NCBI GenBank assembly: GCA_965243695.1 | Contig: CBDEWC010000025.1 | Coordinates: 119,631 to 183,630 of the forward strand | DNA from: JAKVCB01 sp965243695 | GTDB taxonomy: Bacteria > Planctomycetota > Planctomycetia > Pirellulales > Lacipirellulaceae | Length of the DNA stretch: 64,000 nucleotides | Reading direction: 5' to 3' | In this document: positions 18,870 through 27,807 of the stretch, piece by piece | Position numbering within the stretch: position 1 is the first letter of the stretch | How the letters are laid out: each line of letters starts with the position of its first letter | Position numbers and translations under genes: made by a program | Notes under the pieces: model-generated | Databases searched by the model: none | Seen by the model: the letters and a program-made list of their open reading frames with translations, nothing else | Told to the model about the DNA's origin: nothing

Positions 18870-20564
18870 CTAAGGACCCTCGCGCAACGAGCGAAAGTAC
18901 TGCTCAGCATGTTCGCGGCGGGAGCGAGGAAGTCGCTCGTTGGTAAGCGGGTCGGCTGGCTCGGCACCCAGGCTGACCATTTCTGCCTTGAGTTCTTCCA
19001 GTACGGTTCCTCGCACGTTGCCACCCTCGGTGAACCCGCCAAAAACGGCGGCACCACGCCCCGGTTTTTGACGCACCTGCGTATCGCGGAGATTGGTCAC
19101 ATCTTCTGCATCTGCTCTTGGACCTTGGCCCGTTCCGGTGCCCGTTCCTGTCCCCTTGCCGGTGCCCGTTCCCGCGCCTGCCTTGGTGCCTACGATAGTG
19201 CCTGCTTTGGTGCCCGCTTTGGTACCTGCTTTCTGGCATGCTTTACAGCCCGAACCCTGGCATTGCTTGCATCCCATAGCCGATTTTGCCATTTCGAGCT
19301 CGTTCATCGCCGCATCGAGCATTTCCAACTCGTCCAAGTCCTGTTGCATCTGGGCGAGTTGTCCTGCCATTTTTTGCATGGCTTCGGCTGCCTGGTCATG
19401 GTCACCTTGTTTCATCGATTGTTGCACTTTGGCCATGAGTTCAGACATTTTTTGCATACATTGTGTCTGTGGTTGCTGGGAAGCAAGCTGGTCGAGTTTT
19501 TGTTGTAGCGCCCCCAACTTTGACAGGTTGCCCAGGCGACGTTGCTCATCGATTTGTTTCTGAAGATTTTCCATGGCCTGTTGATGGGCATTTGCGGAGG
19601 CGGTCAAATTTTCCTGCATCTGTGCCAGTTGCTTTTGCAATTGCTCTTTTTGTTCCTTGGTCAGCTTGCCTTCGGCAAGTTGTTTTTGGAGTTCTTTAGC
19701 CTGTTGGACTGCTTCCTTAAAGTTGCCGTGTTTGATGGCATCTGCAATTTTGTTGAGGGGTCCTTGGCTCAGATTTTTAAGTTTGTTGAACTGTCGTTTC
19801 AAGGCATCTTTCCCGCCGACTTGTTGCCGACGTTTCTCGAGCATTTTTCCAAGATCGTTTAATTTCACGACTGCTTTTGCACGGTTGGTTTCTTTTTGCT
19901 TGCTAATTTCCAGGGAACGTTTTTCAATTTCTTTAAGGATTCCTTCGGCATCTTTGAGCCCCCGGTTTTCTAACAATTTGCGTTTCGCCGCAATTTTCTT
20001 GCGGAGCGATTCAACCGATTGTTTGACCTGTTGTGCCGTCTCTTGCGGATCGAGAGAACTGGTCTTGCTGGTTGCTTCACGATTACCCACAAAGATCGCA
20101 AGACAAAATGCGAGCAGTATGGGTACCAAGGGAAGCCAGGCACGGCGGGTGACCTGCAAACGAAATCTCTGGTTAATATCGATGCGACTGGCGGCGCGAA
20201 TCGCATCGTTCATCACAGCTTGGCCAGCTTCCGTTTCTTGTTCCACTGCTGACAGTAACAGGCTGCTCGCAACACGTTCTCGGAGGTTGTACCGTTGGTC
20301 GATCTCGATGGCAGTCTCCAGCGTGCTGTGCCGAGAAAAAAAGGTCCATCCGAGTGCGGTAACGACTCCTGTAATTCCAGCTGCGGCTAGCCAGCTAGCT
20401 GCCCAAGACGTGGGTAGCGGTTCGATCACCAGGAATTTCGGTAGTGCAATCGCCCCAGTGGCGGCAAGAAAACTGAAAAACAGACATCCGATCAATCGAT
20501 GGACAAACTGCTCACAGACTAACCGGCGGCGCGCCTGAGCGACTTGTTTTTCGAGTAGATTCAT
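18870..20564 (-). CDS. Membrane-anchored coiled-coil protein with Gly/Thr-rich linker
   Basis: A 564-residue protein. Two hydrophobic segments (about residues 25-45 and 50-70) are followed by DQRYNLRERVASSLLL, a motif seen in planctomycete DUF4175-like or von-Willebrand-associated membrane proteins. A third hydrophobic segment lies near 145. From about 170 to 430 the sequence is almost continuous Lys/Gln/Leu-rich coiled coil. A CKQCQGSGCKACQKAG cysteine cluster and a KAGT/GTGTG low-complexity linker precede a conserved C-terminal domain ending RREHAEQYFRSLREG. The ATG at 20564 follows AGGAACAGGGA; the frame's longer upstream extension contains a tandem repeat and is probably untranslated. Function unknown. 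Confidence 0.85.
   Translation of the reverse strand: MNLLEKQVAQARRRLVCEQFVHRLIGCLFFSFLAATGAIALPKFLVIEPLPTSWAASWLAAAGITGVVTALGWTFFSRHSTLETAIEIDQRYNLRERVASSLLLSAVEQETEAGQAVMNDAIRAASRIDINQRFRLQVTRRAWLPLVPILLAFCLAIFVGNREATSKTSSLDPQETAQQVKQSVESLRKKIAAKRKLLENRGLKDAEGILKEIEKRSLEISKQKETNRAKAVVKLNDLGKMLEKRRQQVGGKDALKRQFNKLKNLSQGPLNKIADAIKHGNFKEAVQQAKELQKQLAEGKLTKEQKEQLQKQLAQMQENLTASANAHQQAMENLQKQIDEQRRLGNLSKLGALQQKLDQLASQQPQTQCMQKMSELMAKVQQSMKQGDHDQAAEAMQKMAGQLAQMQQDLDELEMLDAAMNELEMAKSAMGCKQCQGSGCKACQKAGTKAGTKAGTIVGTKAGAGTGTGKGTGTGTGTGQGPRADAEDVTNLRDTQVRQKPGRGAAVFGGFTEGGNVRGTVLEELKAEMVSLGAEPADPLTNERLPRSRREHAEQYFRSLREGP
19096..19245. repeat. Low-complexity coding repeats (GT/KAGT linker)
   Basis: Short imperfect direct repeats of 6 and 12 bases on the minus strand encode successive Gly-Thr and Lys-Ala-Gly-Thr units in the linker of the coiled-coil protein. 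All units are multiples of three, so the frame is kept. Confidence 0.75.
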
Positions 20565-20658
20565 TCCCTGTTCCTTCTCCGCAAGTGGTTGAACGTCTGG
20601 TTTCGAACCAGAAGGGATGCCGAAGGTCCTATGGATTATACTCTTAGAAGGCACTTCT

Positions 20659-20713
20659 GGCACGGCAGCCCCAGCCTTTGGTACGGCAGCCCCAGCCTTT
20701 GGTACGGCAGCCC
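20659..20713. repeat. 21 bp tandem repeat, about 2.6 copies
   Basis: Units start at 20659, 20680 and 20701 (the last partial), with core cggcagccccagcctttgg. It lies between the divergent coiled-coil and DCC-family genes, in their shared promoter region or the leader of the coiled-coil gene. Confidence 0.93.
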
Positions 20714-20829
20714 AGGTGCCGCCACCATCCAGGCGGACATGAAGTTTCCCCTGCAGTTGCCTTGACAAAAATACTCTTGAATTACACGATTTGCATAGTC
20801 GCTGTTCGTAGCATCAGGCATAAAAAAGT

Positions 20830-21267
20830 ATGGTTCCAGATCAAGACAATTCGTACACTTTGCCTTCACCCGTTGATCGGCCTGGGGTGGATGTGGTGAT
20901 TTATGATGGTGCGTGCCGGATGTGCCAGGGACAAATGCGGCGGTTACACCGGTGGGATCGTCATGACCGGCTCGCGTTTATTTCGCTTCATGCACTCGAA
21001 GTGGGCCAGCGCTGGCCCAATTTGCCTCACGAGCGACTCATGCAAGAAATAGCCGTGATGACTCACAGCGGCCACCAGTTTTGGGGACCCGCAGCGATTC
21101 GTTATTTCACCCGCCGCTTACCCTCACTTTGGTGGGCCATGCCTTTGCTGCACATTCCTGGCAGCATGTTGTTGTGGCGGCACCTCTACCGCTGGGTAGC
21201 ACGTAACCGCTATAGGTTCTCCGGCACAGCGGAATGCGCCGATGCTGCTTGTACATTGCACCGTTAA
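20830..21267 (+). CDS. DCC-family thiol-disulfide oxidoreductase-like protein (DUF393)
   Basis: A 145-residue protein of the DUF393/DCC family, named for the DxxCxxC motif, seen here as YDGACRMCQGQMRRL near residues 25-39. These proteins have a thioredoxin-like fold and are predicted redox enzymes. The later WGPAAIRYFTRRLP and Trp-rich amphipathic helix fit the family. The first ~20 residues (MVPDQDNSYTLPSPVDRPGV) are not conserved, so the true start could be later; no Shine-Dalgarno sequence marks the ATG at 20830. Substrate unknown. Confidence 0.85.
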   Translation: MVPDQDNSYTLPSPVDRPGVDVVIYDGACRMCQGQMRRLHRWDRHDRLAFISLHALEVGQRWPNLPHERLMQEIAVMTHSGHQFWGPAAIRYFTRRLPSLWWAMPLLHIPGSMLLWRHLYRWVARNRYRFSGTAECADAACTLHR

Positions 21268-21386
21268 CGGCAGCAGCTTGACCTGGGTTCTTGGCCAGTC
21301 GTGACCGACTGATAACACAACACCAACCAAGAAAAACGGCACCCGTGGGTTGAAGATCTTGCGTGAAAGCAACTTTTCGAGGCTAC

Positions 21387-22184
21387 CTACTGGTATCCAT
21401 CCGACTTCTCAGGGAATTGCCCTTCCCGTACTTCATCCCGATATTGAGTGACTGCTCGAGAAATATCACTCTTCAGGTCAGCGTACGCCTTCACAAACTT
21501 GGGTATATAGCCGCTGGTGATTCCCAGCAGGTCATTAAGAACAAGTACTTGCCCGTCGCAATGTGGACCAGCGCCAATCCCGATCGTTGGGATCGAAACC
21601 TGTTCGGTAATGACTCGAGCCACTTCGTTTGGGATGCACTCCAGTACCATGGCAAAGGCACCAGCTTGCTCGGCTGCCGTTGCGTCGGCAATAAGTTGTT
21701 CGCGATCACGCTGTACGCGGTACCCTCCAAGTTGGTGGACGTTTTGGGGACGCAGGCCGCAATGGGCCATCACTGGAATACCAGCTGCGACAAGGGCTGC
21801 AATGGTTTCAGCCTGGTCGGTCCCCCCTTCGAGCTTTACAGCCTGGCATCGCGTTTGTTTGAGAATCCGTCCCGCATTCTCGATAGCTTTGTGATTACCA
21901 AGGTGGTAGCTCGGAAATGGCATGTCGACAATAACCAGGGCATGTTCCACAGCGCGTCCGACCATCTCAGCGTGGTAAATTATTTCGTCGAGCGTGACTG
22001 GCAAAGTCGTTTCGTGCCCCTGGACGACCATCGACATGCTGTCTCCGACAAGAATCCCCTCGATTCCTGAACTGTCGACCAGTTGGGCCATCGTGTAATC
22101 ATAAGCGGTTAGCATCGAAATACGGTGTCCCTCGACTTTCATCGACGAGAATTGCGGGACGGTGATGCGACGGCTTGAAGACAT
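21387..22184 (-). CDS. panB: 3-methyl-2-oxobutanoate hydroxymethyltransferase
   Basis: A 265-residue ketopantoate hydroxymethyltransferase, first committed step of pantothenate and coenzyme A synthesis: 2-oxoisovalerate plus methylene-tetrahydrofolate gives ketopantoate. Seen: MLTAYDYTMAQLVDSSGIEG, the Mg-binding VGDSMSMVVQGHETTLPVT, VKLEGG, MAHCGLRPQ and TIGIGAGPHCDGQVLV. Length is typical. No other pan gene is in the window. It diverges from the exported protein at 22386. Confidence 0.97.
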   Translation of the reverse strand: MSSSRRITVPQFSSMKVEGHRISMLTAYDYTMAQLVDSSGIEGILVGDSMSMVVQGHETTLPVTLDEIIYHAEMVGRAVEHALVIVDMPFPSYHLGNHKAIENAGRILKQTRCQAVKLEGGTDQAETIAALVAAGIPVMAHCGLRPQNVHQLGGYRVQRDREQLIADATAAEQAGAFAMVLECIPNEVARVITEQVSIPTIGIGAGPHCDGQVLVLNDLLGITSGYIPKFVKAYADLKSDISRAVTQYRDEVREGQFPEKSDGYQ

Positions 22185-22385
22185 AGAAAATAGTGTGCAC
22201 GAGGGAATTCAGGGGTTTTCCTCTCTGGATTGTCTACCGTAGTGGCCTGGCTGGCAACTCCTGCTGGTTTCTGAGTCCGGTTCGGGTTAGGTTAAGCGGA
22301 GCCATTCGAGCTGGCCCAGCTTGGGTCCTAGGGCTTGAGGGGCCATTTTTTTGGAAAATCGGTGTAGAGCGAGGTATCCAGACCC

Positions 22386-23384
22386 ATGTTGCGATATTTC
22401 AATTTTTCGTTGGGTCAATATTGGCAACAAGCCCTTCTTTTGCCCAGTGAGGTACTGCGGTCCCATCTTGCAACTGGCTTGGGCTTGGGTTCCCCGGTGG
22501 CGATCTGGTGGTGTGTGATAACCTGCTTCTCTGTTGCTTTGGCTCAGCCCGTCGAGGTGAATAACGCACCTCAAACGAAGTATAGGAATATCAAGGGGCG
22601 AATCCATTCTTTCGATGCCAAACGGATCAACGTGCTTACCGAGGACCAACAGGCCTGGCAAGTCGAACTTACGGAAGGCACGGTTGTTGAGGTGAAAGGT
22701 AAAGCAAGTGCGGCATTGTTGCAGCCACAGCTGCAGGTAGCCGTACGTTTCTACGCCGAAGTCAATGATCGCGCCATGACCGTTGTGCCGGTCAAGAAGA
22801 TGACCATTTTTTCACCACGCAAGTTTTTTCAGCCAAGGATAGAAGAGTCTACGGACCAGGGTAAAACAACCCAATCGAGTGAAACCGAACAGTCACGCGA
22901 TCAGGGTACAAGTTCTGCTGCGGCTCAGAGCCAAGGGGAATCAACCCAGGAGACGGAAATTCAGGGTGATGATCAGACAAACAAACCCACATCTGCTGAA
23001 CGTCGTCGTCGTGATCGTTCCCGAGCAAAAGTGAAAAAACCTGGCACACGTTACTACATTGCTGGCATCCTAAAAAGTTTCCAGCCGAAAAAAGGCCGTT
23101 TTGTCGTTGACGTCGGGCAGGCGGGAGCGATTCGAGGAAGCGTAGCTGCTGATGTGGTTGTCGAAGTCGATTTCACTTCTCACCAGTTTGCACGGCCAGG
23201 GGATCACATTCTGGCAGATATTGGTTATACCGACTATGGAGAAGCTGGCGGCCAGCGGCGACCATCGGGCCAGCCGCAACAAGGTGCGGCAAGGAAGATT
23301 TCTATCACGCTAGCCGACCCAACTAAAGATCAACCATTGCCCGAGGGACGCGATAAGAAAAACCGATCGGACAGGCGCCGTTAG
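22386..23384 (+). CDS. Exported protein of unknown function with charged linker
   Basis: A 332-residue protein. A hydrophobic stretch near residues 38-53 (VAIWWCVITCFSVALAQ) looks like a signal peptide core with an AQ cleavage site. The 35 residues before it make the annotated N-terminus long, so a later GTG start is possible. After export there are two beta-rich domains, about 65-150 (GRIHSFDAKRINVLTE…) and 215-310 (YYIAGILKSFQPKKGRFVVD…), separated by a Gln/Ser/Glu-rich linker and a basic patch ERRRRDRSRAK. The two domains look related to each other. The C-terminus is highly charged. No named family recognised. Confidence 0.7.
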   Translation: MLRYFNFSLGQYWQQALLLPSEVLRSHLATGLGLGSPVAIWWCVITCFSVALAQPVEVNNAPQTKYRNIKGRIHSFDAKRINVLTEDQQAWQVELTEGTVVEVKGKASAALLQPQLQVAVRFYAEVNDRAMTVVPVKKMTIFSPRKFFQPRIEESTDQGKTTQSSETEQSRDQGTSSAAAQSQGESTQETEIQGDDQTNKPTSAERRRRDRSRAKVKKPGTRYYIAGILKSFQPKKGRFVVDVGQAGAIRGSVAADVVVEVDFTSHQFARPGDHILADIGYTDYGEAGGQRRPSGQPQQGAARKISITLADPTKDQPLPEGRDKKNRSDRRR

Positions 23385-23531
23385 TGACGGGAGGCCCCTG
23401 GTTGCTCTGGATTTTCACCAGCCCTATAATAAACGGCTAGATTTTTTCAACGTGTAAACGTGAGAAGAAGCAGGCGGTGACAAGAGTAAACTTTGCCTGT
23501 CTAGTGGTGGAACGATTATAACAGAGCATAC

Positions 23532-23537
23532 GGAGGG
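23532..23537 (+). promoter_or_regulatory. Ribosome binding site that fixes the TTG start of gap
   Basis: GGAGGG lies seven bases before TTG at 23545. No ATG is available at the conserved N-terminus, so this site and the family sequence fix TTG as initiator. Confidence 0.85.
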
Positions 23538-23544
23538 TAAAGAT

Positions 23545-24567
23545 TTGTCTATTCGAGTTGCGATTAACGGTTTTGGTCGAATTGGGCGTTTGACATTCCG
23601 CAATTTACACGCCCGTTCCAGTGAGTTTGAGGTCGTAGCGATCAATGATCTGACCGATAATCAAATGCTCTCAACGCTACTGAAGTACGACAGCACTCAC
23701 CGCCGTTTTCCAGGGACCGTCGATTACGATCCAAAACATCTAATCGTCGATGGAAAGCAGATTCGGGCCATGTCAGTTCGCAATCCCGCCGAGTTGCCTT
23801 GGGGAGATCTTGGCATTGATGTGGTTGTTGAGAGCACAGGTATCTTCATAAATCGTTCAGGTGGTGGAAAGCCGGGATACGATACCCATCTTAAAGCAGG
23901 GGCCAAACGGGTTGTTCTCAGTGCTCCGGCTAAAGATGGTGCTGACCTGACCTGTGTCTTGGGTGTTAACGATGACCAACTCAATCCCGACTTGAAATGC
24001 ATTAGCAATGCCAGCTGTACGACCAATTGCCTGGCACCGGTGGCCAAGGTTCTTCATGAATCATTTGGGCTGGAAAAAGGTCTGATGACGACCGTTCATG
24101 CCTATACCAATGATCAACCAACTCAAGACCAACCGCACAAGGATCCCTATCGGGCTCGAGCTGCGGCGCAAAACATCATTCCAACAACAACTGGTGCTGC
24201 CGAAGCGGTGGGGTTGGTGATACCTGAATTGCAGGGAAAGTTGAGCGGCATTTCTCTACGCGTTCCCGTTTTGACAGGGAGTGTTGTTGATCTGACTGCG
24301 TTGGTCAAGAAAAACAATGTTAGTGAGGACGAAATTAACACGGCCATGAAGCGAGCTGCAGATGGGCCGCTAAAGGGTGTTCTTTGTTACACGGAAGATC
24401 CAATCGTATCGAGCGATATCATTGGCGATTCACACAGTTCGATTTTTGCCGCAGATTTCACGCAAGTGATGTCCGGCAACATGGTCAAAGTGGTGAGCTG
24501 GTACGACAATGAGTGGGGATACAGCTGTCGAACAGCTGATTTGATCGCACGAATTGGTCAGTTCTAG
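23545..24567 (+). CDS. gap: Glyceraldehyde-3-phosphate dehydrogenase, type I
   Basis: A 340-residue NAD(P)-dependent enzyme of glycolysis and gluconeogenesis. Seen: the Rossmann start SIRVAINGFGRIGRLTFR, the catalytic SNASCTTNCLAP (Cys158), TVHAYTNDQ, the phosphate-site RARAAAQNIIPTTTGAA, and the C-terminal SWYDNEWGYSCR. Length is normal. The initiator is TTG, preceded by GGAGGG. It is convergent with the coiled-coil lipoprotein, 59 bases apart, and no terminator is obvious between them. Confidence 0.97.
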   Translation: MSIRVAINGFGRIGRLTFRNLHARSSEFEVVAINDLTDNQMLSTLLKYDSTHRRFPGTVDYDPKHLIVDGKQIRAMSVRNPAELPWGDLGIDVVVESTGIFINRSGGGKPGYDTHLKAGAKRVVLSAPAKDGADLTCVLGVNDDQLNPDLKCISNASCTTNCLAPVAKVLHESFGLEKGLMTTVHAYTNDQPTQDQPHKDPYRARAAAQNIIPTTTGAAEAVGLVIPELQGKLSGISLRVPVLTGSVVDLTALVKKNNVSEDEINTAMKRAADGPLKGVLCYTEDPIVSSDIIGDSHSSIFAADFTQVMSGNMVKVVSWYDNEWGYSCRTADLIARIGQF

Positions 24568-24626
24568 TTTGAACACGGTGCGAGCGAGCTGTTGAGTGGG
24601 CAAGGCTTTCCTTCTTGTCCGGCTGC

Positions 24627-26018
24627 TCAGCGGAGAATTGCCTGAGCATCCGTTGCCTGCCAATCAGACTTGATTTGTTTGGATATCTCGGGCTCAAGCA
24701 AACTTGGTTCGCCCGGCCTGGCGATTGCCCAGTCATTTTCCATTCTGACAGGCGTTGATTTTGGAAAGCTTGCCGGTTGCAGTACAATATGGTTGAGGAT
24801 TTTCGTGGGACCCTCAAGCGACGTGGCCATCAAACGGACCCAGAACTCAACTGGCCGGCTGGTCGGCAATGTTTCGGGGAGTGGTAAGCGAAAGTGTAGC
24901 GCCTGTTTTCGTGATGAAGGTATCCAAGCGTTTTGCACCTGATCGCTATTGAAATCCCACTGCAGGTCGTGCAGCGATCCAGTTGGCTCTTGCGGGTCAC
25001 GTAACATCAATGAAACGGTTCCCGTAAAGTCTGTAGACTGTTGATTCGCAGCTAGCGGTGTGATGGTGATGTTCAGTTGCTCTCGATTGGCATCCAGGTC
25101 AACTTCTAGCAGCATATTGGTTGGCTGAAATGAGGTGTAGGCAACCTCTGGGGCCGCGATAGGAACAACAGGTTGTGGTGTTCGTAGTAGCTCGAGTTTT
25201 TCACCATTCCAGGCTGCTTCGAAAGTTCCCCGGATAGCGTTGTTGTTTAAATTCGTCTCGGTGTGCTTTGAATCTGTTTGTTTCCCTTCTTTTGAGGCTT
25301 TATGCCAGGGAATCTCTAGTTGCCTGTCAACGGGTTCTTTCGATAGCGGACTGGAGAATTCAGGGGTTTGACTCACCTCTGCGATGGTCGGGCTTGGTAC
25401 AACGGTGATCCAGGGAGGAAAGTCTGGTTCTACCGATGAAGCGACTAGGTGATTGTTTAACAGTTGCCGGTCCGGCATGGGTTTTTCTGTCGATTCGGTT
25501 GCTGCCTCCATCGAGGCTGAGTTTGCACTTTGGAGATCGGGTGACCGCGAAGAGGTGTTCTCTGGTAGGTCGGGTGTATCTGGCACACCAAGTTGTGGGA
25601 CCACGGGGACTTCAACATCTTGTATTTCAAGTTCTTGTATTTCCAGATCGACCGAATCGAGAGTATCACGCTGCGAATTGGCAGGTTTTGGATTGTTTAA
25701 GAGCGATCGTTCGGGGCGAATCGTCTCGTCAGGCTGAACCGGTGAAGGGAGTTCCAACGTTTCCCTCACTCCCTGGATTTTTAGGGTCTTGGCTTTGGCC
25801 AAAGATTGACGGAGTGTTTCATTTTCACAACGAAGTCGGCGAACTTTCGCCTGATATTCCATCAAATAGTCTTCCAGGGCATAGATCTGGTCTTCCTGCC
25901 AGCGGAGTTCGCGTTCAATCACGTCGGTCTTTGGGCCACCGTGACAGCCCGAGAGCAGGCCACATATCAGAGGAGTGAAAATACAAATCGATTGACGTAG
26001 GGAGTACAGGTTCCGCAC
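24627..26018 (-). CDS. Coiled-coil lipoprotein of unknown function
   Basis: A 463-residue protein. The signal SICIFTPLICGLLSGC gives a lipobox with Cys25. Residues about 30-75 (ERELRWQEDQIYALEDYLME…) form a short coiled coil. Residues 85-250 are Pro/Ser/Glu-rich and probably disordered. A C-terminal domain from about 255 is beta-rich (LEVDLDANREQLNITITPLA … SVEFWVRL-like). I recall similarly built lipoproteins in other planctomycetes but no assigned function. It lies downstream of the clpP genes on the same strand, after a 257-base gap with a tandem repeat. Confidence 0.75.
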   Translation of the reverse strand: MRNLYSLRQSICIFTPLICGLLSGCHGGPKTDVIERELRWQEDQIYALEDYLMEYQAKVRRLRCENETLRQSLAKAKTLKIQGVRETLELPSPVQPDETIRPERSLLNNPKPANSQRDTLDSVDLEIQELEIQDVEVPVVPQLGVPDTPDLPENTSSRSPDLQSANSASMEAATESTEKPMPDRQLLNNHLVASSVEPDFPPWITVVPSPTIAEVSQTPEFSSPLSKEPVDRQLEIPWHKASKEGKQTDSKHTETNLNNNAIRGTFEAAWNGEKLELLRTPQPVVPIAAPEVAYTSFQPTNMLLEVDLDANREQLNITITPLAANQQSTDFTGTVSLMLRDPQEPTGSLHDLQWDFNSDQVQNAWIPSSRKQALHFRLPLPETLPTSRPVEFWVRLMATSLEGPTKILNHIVLQPASFPKSTPVRMENDWAIARPGEPSLLEPEISKQIKSDWQATDAQAILR

Positions 26019-26175
26019 GACGTGTCATCACAGTAAGAGGGTGGACGAAAAAGATTCTAAGACAAGTAGCACTTCGACTTGGCGTCGAACGGGCCGTAAC
26101 TAGAAGATCAACCGCGATACGTCAACTGCAGGTCGAATGACAGCACCGCCAGCGTTGATGCCACGACGGGCAATC

Positions 26176-26223
26176 GTTCAAGGAGACCAACGCTCAAGGA
26201 GACCAACGCTCAAGAAGACCAAT
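26176..26223. repeat. Three-copy 16 bp tandem repeat
   Basis: Units at 26176, 26192 and 26208 share the core tcaaggagaccaa, with two to three substitutions in the outer copies. It lies 50 bases beyond the stop codon of the downstream clpP gene (minus strand), so it is in that operon's 3' region. Confidence 0.93.
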
Positions 26224-26275
26224 AGGTGACGGAGCGACCATTTGTGGCGTGATAGATTGAATGGCTAAAGGGCTA

Positions 26276-26869
26276 TTAGCCTGCTGCAGGCATACTACTG
26301 ACAACTTTGTCGATAATGTTGTATGCGAGTGCTTCCTCAGCCGACATGAAGTGATCTCTGTCGGTATCACGATCGATTTGTTCCAGCGATTTGCCGGTGT
26401 GGTTGAACAAGATACGGTTCAGTTTTTCCTTGGTTTTCTTGTACTCATTGGCGTGGATCATGATATCTTCGGCCGTTCCTTCCATTCCGGCTGATGGCTG
26501 ATGAATCATGATGCGGCTATTGGGCAGTGCGTGCCGCTTGCCTTCGGCACCGGCTGAAAGAAGAACGGCACCCATCGAAGCGCACTGTCCCATGCAGTAG
26601 GTGGCAACATCGCAAGTGACGAACTGCATCGTGTCGTAAATTGCCATGCCAGCCGTCACGCTACCACCCGGAGAATTGATGTAGAGGTGGATGTCGGCTT
26701 TGGGATCGTCAGATTGCAAAAATAACAGCTGGGCCACAAGGCTATTGGCAACTTCGTCGTGGATGCCCGAGCCGAGCATGACGATACGGTCGGCAAGGAG
26801 ACGACTGTAGATATCCATCGCCCGCTCTTCGCGGCCGCTTTTTTCAATGACGTAGGGAATTAGGGGCAT
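26276..26869 (-). CDS. clpP: ATP-dependent Clp protease proteolytic subunit
   Basis: A 197-residue serine peptidase subunit forming the ClpP barrel. The catalytic triad is complete: Ser98 in GQCASMGA, His123 in MIHQP and Asp172 in DTDRD. The INSPGGSVTAGMAIYD and LNRILFNHTG motifs are typical. It is the last gene of a tig-clpP-clpP run and 89 bases after the other clpP. No clpX follows, so the unfoldase is encoded elsewhere. Two intact clpP genes side by side suggest a mixed-ring or divided-labour arrangement. Confidence 0.96.
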   Translation of the reverse strand: MPLIPYVIEKSGREERAMDIYSRLLADRIVMLGSGIHDEVANSLVAQLLFLQSDDPKADIHLYINSPGGSVTAGMAIYDTMQFVTCDVATYCMGQCASMGAVLLSAGAEGKRHALPNSRIMIHQPSAGMEGTAEDIMIHANEYKKTKEKLNRILFNHTGKSLEQIDRDTDRDHFMSAEEALAYNIIDKVVSSMPAAG

Positions 26870-26958
26870 GGTCCGATTGGCTCAACGAGTGAATACGGGG
26901 AGAAAACTCAGGGGAGAGTTATTCGCAGTGGTCCTGGCTGGTAAAAGCTTGTCGTTGC

Positions 26959-27606
26959 CTACTCTTCTTCATCCTTTTCAACGGATTGCTTGGTCAGGAT
27001 GTCGTCGACAACGCCAAATTTCTGGGCTTCTTCGGCGTTCATATAAAAATCGCGGTCACACGCTTTGGCAATTTCGTCCACATCCTTGCCTGTATGGTGG
27101 GCGAGGATCTCATTGAGCGCGCTACGGGTTTTTAGGATTTCATCGGCTTGAATCTCGATATCGGAAACCTGTCCACCGACACCACCATGGGGTTGATGAA
27201 TCATGATCTTGGCATGCTGAAGTGAGAATCGTTTATCTTTCTCACCCCCAGCCAGGAGGATGGCGCCTCCGCTCGCTGCCAGCCCGACACAATAGGTAGC
27301 AACAGGACAAGAGATCATCTGCATCGTATCGTAAATGGCAAGGGTTGCGGTAACACTCCCGCCCGGTGAGTTGATGTAGAAGTGGATATCTTTCCGGCGG
27401 TTTTCACTCTGCAGGTAAAGCAGTTTCATCACCAGTTCGTTGGCATTACCGTCGTAGAGTTCTCCTTGCAGAAAAATAATACGGTTTTCAAGTAGCAAAT
27501 CACCCAAGGTCATTTGCCGCTGGCGTTGATAGTCCCGCATGGCTTGAGCTGCCTGGTGTTTTACGGGAAAAGCGACACTCGATCCTGGTGCGGAGAAGTC
27601 ACTCAT
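26959..27606 (-). CDS. clpP: ATP-dependent Clp protease proteolytic subunit, second copy
   Basis: A 215-residue ClpP with Ser112 (GLAASGGA), His137 (MIHQPHGG) and Asp186 (CDRDFYM), so it should be catalytically competent. It has an N-terminal extension of about 20 residues and a Glu-rich C-terminus (SVEKDEEE). The IHFYINSPGGSVTATLAIYD core is shared with the other ClpP, but elsewhere they are clearly diverged, indicating an old duplication. It lies between trigger factor and the other clpP, all on the minus strand. Confidence 0.96.
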   Translation of the reverse strand: MSDFSAPGSSVAFPVKHQAAQAMRDYQRQRQMTLGDLLLENRIIFLQGELYDGNANELVMKLLYLQSENRRKDIHFYINSPGGSVTATLAIYDTMQMISCPVATYCVGLAASGGAILLAGGEKDKRFSLQHAKIMIHQPHGGVGGQVSDIEIQADEILKTRSALNEILAHHTGKDVDEIAKACDRDFYMNAEEAQKFGVVDDILTKQSVEKDEEE

Positions 27607-27807
27607 CGTTCGATCCTTCCTTCATTTCACTCACTCTCACACAGCCCCGGCCACTTCGAAGTGGCCGCTCGGTGCGAGAAAGGGTGGGTAACATACTTGA
27701 TATATATTTTTCGAAATGAACTCAAAGTAAGTCGTGTTGCCGAGAACTTGCAACAAAACGCGCCCCGTCTCGTAACGTCGACCTACAGAGCTCAGTTTGA
27801 CCAAATG

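Noticed and set aside
19657..20538. 293-codon plus-strand frame
   Set aside because: It mirrors the coiled-coil gene. The Ser/Arg/Leu-rich composition is what antisense of Lys/Gln/Leu-rich coding gives.
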